DNA from: Prochlorococcus sp. AG-363-J23
GTDB taxonomy: Bacteria; Cyanobacteriota; Cyanobacteriia; PCC-6307; Cyanobiaceae
Assembly: GCA_003280245.1 (NCBI GenBank)
Contig: QCFN01000011.1
Span: forward strand, 1-40,973
DNA length: 40,973 nucleotides
Reading direction: 5' to 3'
Shown here: piece after piece, positions 8,310-16,352 of the stretch
Numbering within the stretch: the first letter of the stretch is position 1
How the letters are laid out: the number at the start of each line of letters is the position of its first letter
Made by a program: the position numbers and the translations under genes
Notes under the pieces: model-generated
The model's database searches: none
What the model was told of the DNA's origin: nothing
Seen by the model: only the letters and a program-made list of their open reading frames with translations

Positions 8310-9896
8310 TTAAAGCGTGACTGGATGCGCCTCCTGAATACCATTAATTGAATGAACGAGATCTAATAAATCAGAAGGAATTGGATCATCAATGCTCAAT
8401 ACCATCACGGCATCTCCTCTAACGATACGGCGTCCAACTTGCATTGATGCAATATTTACATTGTGTTCTCCAAGTAATGATCCCAATTGACCAATAATTC
8501 CAGGCATATCTCTATGCCTAGTAAAAAGCATGTGTCTGCTAGGTTCAACGTTTACAGGGAACTCATTAATAGTAATTATTCTCAATTCTCCATCAGCAAA
8601 AACAGCCCCCGTAACACTGTGTTGACCTTTATCCCCGCTTGTCGTCAACTTCAATGAACCACCTGCAAAATCTCTACTAGCATCATCCTTAACCTCTAAA
8701 ATATTAATCCCACGACTTTTTGCTTCTAAAGAAGCATTTACATAATTAATTCGATCCCCAAGAGCTATCGTTAGCAAACCTTTTAAGGTAGCTATCACAA
8801 TTGGCTGAGATGGATGCTCAGCAAACTCTCCCTGCAATCGAACCTCAAGCTGATCAACCTGACCACTCACCAACTGACTTAATAGCAACCCAAGCGTTTC
8901 GGCAAGCTGAAGATGAGGTTTTAATAACTCAATAATCTCTGCACTAAGTCCAGGAATATTCACAGCACTCCGAGCAGGCAGGCCAAGCAAAACATCCCTA
9001 ATCTGCTCTGCAACATCAATTGCAACATTCTCTTGAGCCTCTTCTGTGGAAGCACCTAAATGAGGCGTAAGAATCAAACGCTCAGTGATAGTCCGAAGTG
9101 GAGAATCTTTAGAAAGAGGTTCATTCGCATAAACATCCAATGCAGCTCCTGCAATAACACCCTTTTGTAATGCCTCAGCCAATGCAGTCTCATCAACAAT
9201 TCCACCTCGAGCACAATTCACCAAGCGAGCACTTGACTTCATAGTCCGAAGCAGATGCGCATCAACCAAATTCTCTGTATCTGGAGTTCTCGGCAAATGA
9301 AGTGTGATGTAATCAGATTCCTTAAACAAGCTCTCCATATCTGTTAAATGAACATTCATCTGCTGAGCGCGTTCAGCAGAAATAAATGGATCAAATGCAA
9401 TTACATCCATCCCCATAGCCCTTGCCACTCTGGCAACATGTGATCCAATCTTGCCTAAACCAACTACTCCAAGTTTTTTCTTATAGAGCTCATTTCCCAC
9501 ATATTTCTTTCGATCCCATCCTCCTGAAATCGTACTTCCATGTGCATGGGGAACATGTCGAGAGAGTGACAACAGCATTGCCAATGCATGTTCTGCAGCT
9601 GCAATAGTGTTCCCTTCTGGAGAATTCACTACTAGCACTCCACGCTTTGTCGCAGCTGGAATATCAACATTGTCCACACCAACACCTGCTCTACCAATAA
9701 TTCGCAGTTTTTCAGCACAATCAATCACCTCAGAAGTTACTTGAGTACCTGAACGGATCATCAAGGCGTCATAGTCACCAATAATTGATCTGAGCTGATC
9801 CTCAGTTAATCCAATCTTTTGATCCACCTGAGCAACTTGGCCAAGAATCTCTATCCCTGACTGATCAATAGGATCAGAAACTAAAACTTTTGTCAT
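8310..9896 (-). CDS. serA: D-3-phosphoglycerate dehydrogenase
   Basis: The 528-residue enzyme oxidises 3-phosphoglycerate to 3-phosphohydroxypyruvate, the first step of serine synthesis. It has the NAD-binding GLGKIG (146-151), the catalytic Arg230 in NCARGGIVDE, Glu257 in the following loop and His278 in TPHLGAS. An intervening domain (about 320-450) and a C-terminal ACT domain (DMPGIIGQLGSLLGEHNVNI region) make it the long type-1 form found in cyanobacteria; the ACT domain implies serine feedback, which is an inference. It is the first gene of the serA-prmA pair. Confidence 0.97.
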   Translation of the reverse strand: MTKVLVSDPIDQSGIEILGQVAQVDQKIGLTEDQLRSIIGDYDALMIRSGTQVTSEVIDCAEKLRIIGRAGVGVDNVDIPAATKRGVLVVNSPEGNTIAAAEHALAMLLSLSRHVPHAHGSTISGGWDRKKYVGNELYKKKLGVVGLGKIGSHVARVARAMGMDVIAFDPFISAERAQQMNVHLTDMESLFKESDYITLHLPRTPDTENLVDAHLLRTMKSSARLVNCARGGIVDETALAEALQKGVIAGAALDVYANEPLSKDSPLRTITERLILTPHLGASTEEAQENVAIDVAEQIRDVLLGLPARSAVNIPGLSAEIIELLKPHLQLAETLGLLLSQLVSGQVDQLEVRLQGEFAEHPSQPIVIATLKGLLTIALGDRINYVNASLEAKSRGINILEVKDDASRDFAGGSLKLTTSGDKGQHSVTGAVFADGELRIITINEFPVNVEPSRHMLFTRHRDMPGIIGQLGSLLGEHNVNIASMQVGRRIVRGDAVMVLSIDDPIPSDLLDLVHSINGIQEAHPVTL

Positions 9897-9999
9897 AAAT
9901 ATGGAGCAGTGTTGCCTTACAGAACTTTAGAGAGCTAAGCAGTTTTGGATTGAGTTGTACCCAACAGGGTTCAGAATTCAAACAATTCAGGAGAAAATC

Positions 10000-10569
10000 T
10001 TGCCTACATCTGTCGTGGTTTTTGAAGAGAAGCTTGGCGCAACTGAGTTAATTGGCCAACTACAGAGCAGTCAAACACCTCTTAGACGCTGTCAATTAGT
10101 CAGACCTTTTACCTCCAAGCAAGCAAACGCAGAACCAGAGCCTCAGCCCCCTTCGAACGAATTCAACATCAAAGTTTTTGACTTTGACAGCCTTAGCTTG
10201 TTAAATCCAAAGCTTGCACGCAAAAGCCGTCAAAAAACTATGGCCGTCTGGTTAATGCCTTTTGGCTTTTTAACTGGGCTTGTGTTTAGCGAAATGACTG
10301 GCCTTCAAACCTTTACAGAATTAGGGCTAGGCCAACTAGGAGAACCTCTTATGGGAGGTCTATTAGGAATGGGCTCTGGTTTGCTAGGTAGCTATGTAGC
10401 AGCTGCAAGTGTGAACTCAGATAAAACAGGAGACATTCAAAGTCTTAGGAAAAAGAGTTTAGAAGGGCGTTGGCTGCTAATTATTGAGACCCCATTAGAG
10501 ACAGAACTGCCCTGGCAAATTTTTCAGAGAACAAAACCAATTGAAGTTGTACAGATCAACGATCTATGA
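10000..10569 (+). CDS. Conserved membrane protein of unknown function, coupled to S4 gene
   Basis: I chose the TTG at 10000 because an AGGAG lies 7 bp upstream and the protein then begins PTSVVVFEEKLGAT; the frame is open back to another TTG at 9955. The 189-residue product has a soluble N-terminal part that reads like a nucleotide or metal-free alpha/beta fold, a Pro-rich linker, and a glycine-rich hydrophobic block (two segments, residues about 82-130) that would form one or two membrane helices. No function is recognised. Its TGA overlaps the ATG of the S4-domain gene by 4 bp, indicating translational coupling. It is divergent from serA. Confidence 0.8.
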   Translation: MPTSVVVFEEKLGATELIGQLQSSQTPLRRCQLVRPFTSKQANAEPEPQPPSNEFNIKVFDFDSLSLLNPKLARKSRQKTMAVWLMPFGFLTGLVFSEMTGLQTFTELGLGQLGEPLMGGLLGMGSGLLGSYVAAASVNSDKTGDIQSLRKKSLEGRWLLIIETPLETELPWQIFQRTKPIEVVQINDL

Positions 10570-11354
10570 AAATACCTCGAAAAGAATTCCTTACCGACTC
10601 CTTAGATCCAAAGTTCATGGAGCAACTTTTAGTCCAAGCAGAAACTGTTATGCGCACTTGGCAAACCACTTGGAGTCCCTTTACCTCTGCCCCGCTTATT
10701 GAAGAAGCCTTACTGAAAATGAAAAAAATTTCTGAATTGGAATGCAAAGCTGAAGGGGGACATCCCTGTGCCGAAAGGAAAAGACTTGAATGCAAACGTA
10801 ATCACCCTCAAAAAAACTTTTCCAATGAAGCAATACCTATACATGGACTAATAATTCAAGGAAACTTCCTATTTGACACGCCTAGTCCTCAAGATATAAA
10901 TCAAGCACTTCAATCACTAGGCATTCATTCTGAAAATTTAGGTGATATTTGGATCAAGGGTAATAGAGGAGCTGAAGCAATTTGCACACCAGAAGCTAGT
11001 GAAACTTTAAATGGCCAAATCGGGCAAGTGAGAGGCATACCAATTACTTGCAAAAGCGTAAGCATTGATCAACTACAGCCTCCATCGCCAAGAATCCCCA
11101 AAAAAGTAACAAGCGTTGAAGCCTCTAAAAGACTAGATGCTGTAGCTTCCGCGGGGTTTGGAATGTCAAGGTCTAAAATTGTCTCTGAAATTAAAAATGG
11201 ACGCCTACGTCTTAACTGGCAAGCAGTGAAACAACCTTGCAAAGAATTAAGTGTTGGTGATCGTCTTCGACTTGAAGATAGAGGGAACTTAGAGGTACTA
11301 AGTCTCGAGCAAACAAAACGGCAGCGATGGAGAGTAGAGATGCTTCGTTCCTAA
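10566..11354 (+). CDS. Photosystem II S4-domain protein (YlmH-like)
   Basis: The 262-residue protein has a C-terminal S4 RNA-binding domain (residues about 185-245: SKRLDAVASAGFGMSRSKIV, then NGRLRLNWQ and VGDRLRLEDRG) after a YlmH-like N-terminal region (GNRGAEAICTPE). This combination matches the cyanobacterial and plastid family annotated as photosystem II S4 domain protein; its mechanism in PSII is not established. The start overlaps the preceding stop (ATGA). A tRNA gene follows 70 bp downstream. Confidence 0.88.
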   Translation: MKIPRKEFLTDSLDPKFMEQLLVQAETVMRTWQTTWSPFTSAPLIEEALLKMKKISELECKAEGGHPCAERKRLECKRNHPQKNFSNEAIPIHGLIIQGNFLFDTPSPQDINQALQSLGIHSENLGDIWIKGNRGAEAICTPEASETLNGQIGQVRGIPITCKSVSIDQLQPPSPRIPKKVTSVEASKRLDAVASAGFGMSRSKIVSEIKNGRLRLNWQAVKQPCKELSVGDRLRLEDRGNLEVLSLEQTKRQRWRVEMLRS

Positions 11355-11424
11355 TAACGTGAGCATCTGCTGCCAACTGCACAACTTAAGAACAGCGTGC
11401 ATTAAATTTGAATGGCAGATATAC

Positions 11425-11496
11425 GGGCGATTAGCTCAGAGGTAGAGCACTACCTTGACACGGTAGGAGTCACTGGTTCGATTCCAGTATCGCCCA
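11425..11496 (+). tRNA. tRNA-Val (GAC)
   Basis: A 72-nt cloverleaf: acceptor GGGCGAT pairs with ATCGCCC, D stem GCTC/GAGC, anticodon stem CTACC/GGTAG with loop TTGACAC (anticodon GAC), five-base variable loop, T stem ACTGG/CCAGT with loop TTCGATT, discriminator A. CCA is not encoded. Confidence 0.97.
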
Positions 11497-11520
11497 TCAA
11501 ACTTGGAAGGGAAGCCATCT

Positions 11521-12918
11521 TTGAAACCAATCACTGTTGTAATCGGACTAGGCCGCTCAGGAATTGGTGCCGCTCGATTACTCAATCATGAGGGCTTTCA
11601 AGTAATAGTTCTAGAACAATCGAGGAGTCCAGATTTTTGTCATTTAGCCAACGTCTTAAAGCAAGAAGGCATTGAGGTAAAACTTTCTGCAGATCTTGAG
11701 CTGAATTCCTTCAACGAATGGGACAACAAACTTCACTCAGTAGTAACAAGTCCAGGAGTTCCCTGGGACCATCCAACTCTCAATGCACTTAGAAGCAAAG
11801 GAGTATCCATTCATGGAGAAGTCGCTATTGCTTGGAAATACCTCAAACAAATTCCATGGATAGGAATAACTGGAACTAATGGGAAAACAACAGTCACTCA
11901 TCTTCTAAACCATGTACTTCAAAACAATGACATATATGCTCCAATGGCAGGGAATATGGGTTACTCAGCAACAGAGCTCGCCCTTAATTACAAACAAAAA
12001 AAACATGACTTACTTGATTGGGTAATCATGGAATTAAGTAGCTACCAAATAGAATCAGCTGTAGAAATTAATCCCTCAATTGGCATATGGACAAATCTTA
12101 CAGAGGACCATCTAGAACGGCACAAAAGTTTTTCAAACTACCAGTCAATTAAACAAGGGCTATTAACAAGATCAAAAATACGTATTTTCAACTGGGATGA
12201 CCCAAACTTACGCAAAATAAGATCAGAATATAAAAATAGCATCTGGATAAGTGCAGAAGGGCCAGGAACGGATAAAAATCCGGCATCATTCTGGATAAAT
12301 AAAAAAGGAATGGTTACATCTAATCAGGGCAACTTGTTCCCAGTATCAGATTTTAAAATTCCAGGGAAACACAATCTTCAAAATCTACTATTAGTTACTG
12401 CTGCGGCTCTTGAAGTAGGCATTCCTACCAATCAAATAGCAAAAAGCCTCAAAACATTTCCAGGGGTCCCACACCGATTAGAACGGCTAGGGGAAATAAA
12501 TAACGTCACTATATTTAATGACAGCAAAGCGACCAATTTTGAAGCTGCAAGAGTAGGACTTAAGGCCATTGAAAAACCAACAATAACAATTGCCGGAGGG
12601 CAACTTAAGGAAGGAAATCCCTCAGCCTGGCTAAATCAACTTAAAGAATCAGTAGTAGCTATAATTGTCTTTGGAGAAGACTCACATAAATTAGAAAAAT
12701 TAATTATTCAGTCGGAATTCCGAGGACCGATAATAAATTGCAGGGATCTCAAGCATGCTTCACTAGAAGCATTGAAGCGAATGAATCAATTAGGAGCAAA
12801 AACAATTTCACTTTCGCCTGCATGTGCGAGCTTTGATCAATACGTAAATTTTGAAGAAAGAGGAGAACATTTCCGAGAATTAATGACTCCACATATAAAT
12901 AATCAGAGTCAGGCATAA
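11521..12918 (+). CDS. murD: UDP-N-acetylmuramoyl-L-alanine--D-glutamate ligase
   Basis: The enzyme adds D-glutamate to UDP-MurNAc-L-Ala in peptidoglycan synthesis. It has the N-terminal Rossmann loop VIGLGRSGIGAARLL, the ATP-binding P-loop GITGTNGKTTVTHLL, and the C-terminal motifs VTIFNDSKATNFEA and LSPACASFDQYVNFEERGEHF. The TTG at 11521 is preceded by GGAAGGG at a normal distance and puts the Rossmann strand at the N-terminus as in other MurD; the frame is also open to a TTG at 11503, only 6 bp after the tRNA and without a binding site. With the start at 11521 the product has 465 residues. Confidence 0.95.
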   Translation: MKPITVVIGLGRSGIGAARLLNHEGFQVIVLEQSRSPDFCHLANVLKQEGIEVKLSADLELNSFNEWDNKLHSVVTSPGVPWDHPTLNALRSKGVSIHGEVAIAWKYLKQIPWIGITGTNGKTTVTHLLNHVLQNNDIYAPMAGNMGYSATELALNYKQKKHDLLDWVIMELSSYQIESAVEINPSIGIWTNLTEDHLERHKSFSNYQSIKQGLLTRSKIRIFNWDDPNLRKIRSEYKNSIWISAEGPGTDKNPASFWINKKGMVTSNQGNLFPVSDFKIPGKHNLQNLLLVTAAALEVGIPTNQIAKSLKTFPGVPHRLERLGEINNVTIFNDSKATNFEAARVGLKAIEKPTITIAGGQLKEGNPSAWLNQLKESVVAIIVFGEDSHKLEKLIIQSEFRGPIINCRDLKHASLEALKRMNQLGAKTISLSPACASFDQYVNFEERGEHFRELMTPHINNQSQA

Positions 12919-13220
12919 AATTCCATGGATAGGAATGAAAGCTTTGATGCTCTATTCCAAAAAATAGACGCCAATAAAGATATGCCAATAAGCTCTTCGT
13001 ATGACTTATGAAGATTTTCTAAAAAATATCAATCTAGACTTCACAACATTTAACTTAACCGAAAATTACTAGAGTTAGCCACGCAAGCATTAACCCAAAA
13101 AAGCAAAGGCTTAAACCCTAACCCTAAGGCCTACATAAAAAGAAGACTAGTTATATTCACTCATTATATTTTCAAAAGCAACAACCCTAGCTATAACTAA
13201 AAAGAATAGTATTAATTGCC
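12919..13220. other. Intergenic stretch without a convincing gene
   Basis: About 300 bp after murD. A 28-codon ORF at 12925-13011 (starting MDRNESFDALFQKI) has no other support. The rest is AT-rich. A CCCTAACCC-like segment near 13115 is short and not repeated. Confidence 0.5.
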
Positions 13221-13331
13221 ATGGAATACCTAATCATCCCTATAGCAGGGCTATTGCTTTGCCCATATACACTATTTTATCTATGGGAGTTACATCACAA
13301 GATTGGGAACAAGCAAATAAATACTGTCTAA
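13221..13331 (+). CDS. Small single-helix membrane protein (36 aa)
   Basis: The ORF encodes 36 residues beginning MEYLIIPIAGLLLCPY, one hydrophobic helix of about 20 residues and a basic tail (HHKIGNKQ). No binding site stands out upstream. The pattern of short hydrophobic proteins with a positive tail is common in picocyanobacteria. Function unknown; it could be a chance ORF. Confidence 0.45.
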   Translation: MEYLIIPIAGLLLCPYTLFYLWELHHKIGNKQINTV

Positions 13332-13451
13332 ATTGATTACTTTCTCGAAAAATTTATTGGAATCAATAAAGTCAATAGCCAAAGGCTAGAATAAGTAAAC
13401 CTCTCTCTTTTGAGAATAAAAGCATCTTTTCAACCCATTCATACCAAAAAA

Positions 13452-13979
13452 TTACTTCCCTTTGGGACACAAGATCTTGCGAAATGAATTTGCAATGAAG
13501 CCAGTATGCTCATAAAGGAATCGTCTTCTTCTAATTTCAATCCCATATGGATTAAAGAAAATCGCATTCAGCACCCTTATGGTTCTTAGCAGGTTTCCCT
13601 TGGAAAGCACTAGTTTTCTTTCTTGATCAATAATTTGAGAAAGCAAATGCTCTCCCAATAAATCATTCTCAGTCAAAGCTTTCAAGGTTTTATTTCTCTC
13701 TTCCAATGCAATTGTATCCATCAAGAGCTTTAATCCCATAGCCAAGACCTCTTCTCCTTCATTAATTTCTCGAACTATAGTTTGAAACAAAATCTCCCAC
13801 TTATACGGCTCTTCCCGAAAAAGATCAACATATGGACTAAGAAGATTGGCCTTTAACAATCTATGTCTTTCTTCTCTTTCATTCTGAGATGATTGCCAGT
13901 AAAAGTACAAAGGAGAGCTCCTTTCTATAACCTTATAATCTTCAGAATCCACTGACTCAAATAATAAAGAACAAGTCAA
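13452..13979 (-). CDS. Hypothetical protein (175 aa), helical
   Basis: A charged, probably all-helical soluble protein. I recognise no domain. Segments rich in Leu, Glu and Arg (NEREERHRLLKANLLSPYVD, LKLLMDTIALEERNKTLKAL) and a basic C-terminus (IRRRRFLYEHTG) are visible. The start is TTG, since no ATG occurs until the middle of the protein; this weakens the N-terminal assignment. It lies alone between a small plus-strand ORF and a hairpin at about 14075. Confidence 0.6.
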   Translation of the reverse strand: MTCSLLFESVDSEDYKVIERSSPLYFYWQSSQNEREERHRLLKANLLSPYVDLFREEPYKWEILFQTIVREINEGEEVLAMGLKLLMDTIALEERNKTLKALTENDLLGEHLLSQIIDQERKLVLSKGNLLRTIRVLNAIFFNPYGIEIRRRRFLYEHTGFIANSFRKILCPKGK

Positions 13980-14020
13980 ATATTAATTCAATACTAACAT
14001 AATCCAGAAGAATAAATACA

Positions 14021-14074
14021 ATGCCTGATATTTCTGGAAATCATCAATCAATAGCAGATTATATCTTTTACTAG
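14021..14074 (+). other. 17-codon ORF directly before a plus-strand terminator
   Basis: ATG at 14021 to TAG at 14072 would encode MPDISGNHQSIADYIFY. Its stop abuts a strong hairpin with a plus-strand T-run. This could be a short transcript with a micro-peptide, or a chance ORF upstream of a terminator that serves the minus-strand gene. Confidence 0.25.
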
Positions 14075-14114
14075 AAAACGCCCATACCTAAAAAAGGATG
14101 GGCGTTTATTTTTT
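14075..14114. terminator. Hairpin terminator, stronger on the plus strand
   Basis: AAAACGCCCAT (14075-14085) pairs with ATGGGCGTTT (14098-14107); the plus strand continues TATTTTTTT, the minus strand TTTTC. It lies 20 bp past the stop of the minus-strand gene at 14134 and probably terminates it. The long plus-strand T-run suggests it also ends a plus-strand transcript. Confidence 0.75.
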
Positions 14115-14133
14115 TAGTATTCAGTTATTTTAT

Positions 14134-14451
14134 TTATTTCAATCCCAAAGGGAAAAATATAAGATCAGGCCCAGCAATGATAACTGAAACACCAACAAGT
14201 ATAGCTAAAATCTGAACTCCAAAAAACTGTTTCCAGCGATAGGAAAACAGTGTTGAGTCAGATCCTAGACCCCATCCATCCTTGGGTTCATTTTGCGGAA
14301 GGCCATAATAGACAAACTGAAAAACTTGGAAAATTGCTATCAAGCCAAAAATTGCTGGCACAAGCGCAAAGCCACCTAAAGGCTTAACCAAGCCAAGATC
14401 AGATGGATGAGGGGGAACCGTAAGGATGTGGGTTACTAAATCAATCATCAA
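14134..14451 (-). CDS. Conserved-type two-helix membrane protein (105 aa)
   Basis: The 105-residue product has two hydrophobic helices (about 25-48, PLGGFALVPAIFGLIAIFQV, and 74-98, FFGVQILAILVGVSVIIAGP) separated by a polar loop rich in Gly, Asp and Trp. The layout is that of a small thylakoid or plasma-membrane protein; no named family is recognised. A hairpin terminator follows 20 bp downstream. Confidence 0.7.
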   Translation of the reverse strand: MMIDLVTHILTVPPHPSDLGLVKPLGGFALVPAIFGLIAIFQVFQFVYYGLPQNEPKDGWGLGSDSTLFSYRWKQFFGVQILAILVGVSVIIAGPDLIFFPLGLK

Positions 14452-14529
14452 TAAATTTGAAAAACGCCTTATTAATAGCTGAGTTGCAAGTCATCAAAAC
14501 AGTTTTTCCTTAGATCTTTACAAAATTGA

Positions 14530-14763
14530 TTGCTTAATGGCTCTCAAAGAGAAACCTACTCATGCCCAAGAGAACAAACAGCACAATTTTTATTAGGTAT
14601 TTCAACTCAAGAGAGTGCCTACAGAAACTATTCGATTCGCCCCTCCCAACTTCCTCAAGACTCATTGCCATGGCAGCAATATGTTCAGTTCACTCAAAAA
14701 AAGCTCATATCACTTGTACAGGGAAATCAAGTTTTACACCTGTTAATAGCTGGCCTAGGCTGA
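14530..14763 (+). CDS. Doubtful ORF (77 aa)
   Basis: This is the only long plus-strand frame in the 390 bp between two real genes; a second frame (14562-14879) overlaps it and neither is recognisable. Start is TTG. The C-terminal part (LPWQQYVQFTQKKLISLVQG) looks more protein-like than the N-terminal part. It may be a decayed gene. Confidence 0.25.
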   Translation: MLNGSQRETYSCPREQTAQFLLGISTQESAYRNYSIRPSQLPQDSLPWQQYVQFTQKKLISLVQGNQVLHLLIAGLG

Positions 14764-14842
14764 ACTTCGCCCAAGAAAAGGTCGACACTCAAGCGCGAGA
14801 AGCAAATTTGACTTATAAAAGAAAGCTCAAACAGAAAAATAG

Positions 14843-15238
14843 ATGCAATCCCCAACCCCTTCTGAAAGAGGCATCCTGAATGTTCTAGGAAAACAATTAG
14901 AAATTTGTGGCTGTAAACCAATTACTGGTTGGTACCGAGATGGATTCTGTAAAACCGACGATTCTGACATTGGTCAGCATACTATTTGTTCTGTCGTAAC
15001 TGAATCATTTCTGACTTATAGCAAAGCCCAAGGGAATGACCTGAGCACTCCGATCCCTGATTTTAACTTCCCTGGACTTAAACCTGGCGATCATTGGTGC
15101 CTATGCGCACCAAGATGGAAAGAAGCATATGAAGACGGAATGGCTCCATTAGTACGGCTTAATGCTACTGAAATCGGGGCCCTAAACATTGTTGGCATTG
15201 AAGTACTAATGCAACATGCCTATAAGGATCAATCATAA
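14843..15238 (+). CDS. DUF2237 family protein
   Basis: The 131-residue soluble protein matches the DUF2237 family: LGKQLEICGCKPITGWYRDG, DIGQHTICSVVTESFL, GNDLSTPIPDFNFPGLKPGD, WCLCAPRWKEAYEDGMAP and a final region ending in VLMQHA. Conserved cysteines (in EICGC, HTIC, WCLC) suggest metal or redox chemistry, but no function is established. The length is typical. A 120-bp gap follows before the convergent small membrane gene. Confidence 0.92.
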   Translation: MQSPTPSERGILNVLGKQLEICGCKPITGWYRDGFCKTDDSDIGQHTICSVVTESFLTYSKAQGNDLSTPIPDFNFPGLKPGDHWCLCAPRWKEAYEDGMAPLVRLNATEIGALNIVGIEVLMQHAYKDQS

Positions 15239-15361
15239 GGTACAGACCTAATTTACTAAAAAACAAAAAGAACGATATTTTTGAACTTCAATAAATAATG
15301 GCGAATAAAATAAAAGTAGAGGACAAAATCTTAATTAAGATTCTATATATTCATATAAATT

Positions 15362-15598
15362 CTAATGATTTTTTCTAGTTTTAAAAGCTACATTGTCAGG
15401 CTCTCTTAATTCAGCAGGCAGCTCAAGTCCAAAGCCTTCCAAAAGTTGCTTAAGTAGTGCTTTATTCTCTTGTATTTTCTTCGCGTCAGTAGAGTCTTGC
15501 CTTGCAAAAAGGATAGAACCACCCGCAAAAATAAAAAACAATGAGCAGGCTCCAACCCAAATAAACAAACGCGGCAGATCAATAAGCCAACTTCCCAT
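15362..15598 (-). CDS. Small single-helix membrane protein (78 aa)
   Basis: One hydrophobic helix (residues about 11-32, FIWVGACSLFFIFAGGSILF) is followed by a charged cytoplasmic-like tail with a short amphipathic stretch (KKIQENKALLKQLLEGFGLE). ATG start. No family recognised; the well-formed tail argues for a real gene. Confidence 0.6.
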   Translation of the reverse strand: MGSWLIDLPRLFIWVGACSLFFIFAGGSILFARQDSTDAKKIQENKALLKQLLEGFGLELPAELREPDNVAFKTRKNH

Positions 15599-15869
15599 AG
15601 CCTAAAAACCGAATCACATTTTTATATATTCTAAATAGCAATTACTAGCGGATATTGGAAGGGAAGACCTTGAAAACTTAATAACTTTTCCAACGGGGCA
15701 GAGAGATCAGAAAAGCCTTTAGCGAAAAAAAAATTTGAGAATACCTAAAAACGAAGTGAACTCTTTCATATGCACAGGAAAACCTTTGCATCTCTTTAGT
15801 TAGCAATAAAAGCTTCTTAAGGGTTGTGCTTGTTTACTTAGCCAATTTACAGACTGAACTACCTTTTCT
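15599..15869. other. Intergenic DNA upstream of repeat copy A
   Basis: About 270 bp without a credible ORF. It should hold any promoter of copy A. The sequence differs from that upstream of copy B, so promoters are not shared unless they start inside the repeat. Confidence 0.4.
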
Positions 15870-16258
15870 TAGGCATTAAGACTGATTGTTTTTTCCTTCT
15901 GCACGTCCAACAATGCTTACAACGAACTTGGAGGCGCCAAACATGGTAGATACGCCACCTGAGCACCTAGAAGAAGCAATCTGACTTCTGGTCCCTGCTC
16001 CAACAGTCTCAATAAAAAGTGGGCTGGCCTATCAAAATGGTGAGACAAGGATCAATGATTTCTATTCCTTGCGAGTAGATATAGGCGCGTCAAGCCAATG
16101 GCACTCCTCTGCATCGTTTAGGTGCCCTAATGGAGTTTTATCAGCCTTACACCTGGACACTTGGCCCCAGGAAACCAATCGCCAGAAGCTTCAACCCTTT
16201 CGACTTTTTCACAAAACCGACCTCTCCTTCCTTCATTGAATGAAAAGAGGTCGGTTTT
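15870..16258 (+). repeat. 389-bp direct repeat, copy A; candidate non-coding RNA
   Basis: Identical base for base to 19375-19763. GC is about 47% over its main body, clearly above the AT-rich flanks. It ends in a strong hairpin followed by six T. On the plus strand it contains a 23-codon ORF (15913-15984, MLTTNLEAPNMVDTPPEHLE...) with an internal ATG at 15943 preceded by GGAGG, then 84 more open codons after a TGA in the same frame. A minus-strand frame ending ...SKFVVSIVGRAEGKNNQS is also open for about 50 codons. No terminal inverted repeats or transposase are seen. A structured RNA, a decayed gene and a small repeat family are all possible. Confidence 0.85.
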
Positions 16259-16260
16259 TT
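16213..16260 (+). terminator. Terminator at the end of repeat copy A
   Basis: AAAACCGACCTCT (16213-16225) pairs with AGAGGTCGGTTTT (16246-16258), with an inner TTCAT/ATGAA stem; copy A is followed by TTTTTT on the plus strand. Confidence 0.9.
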
Positions 16261-16352
16261 ATGAGTAATCTCCAATAAAAGGCCAAAAAATTTTCTTAAT
16301 AGTACTATTGCAGAAAATTCTATAATTTAAAAAGAGCAAATTCAAAAATTAA

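Noticed and set aside
13105-13130. Telomere-like CCCTAACCCTAA
   Set aside because: Only two short units in AT-rich DNA; chance.
15870-16258. Insertion sequence or MITE explanation for the 389-bp repeat
   Set aside because: No terminal inverted repeats and no flanking target-site duplication could be seen; the unit ends exactly at a transcription terminator instead.
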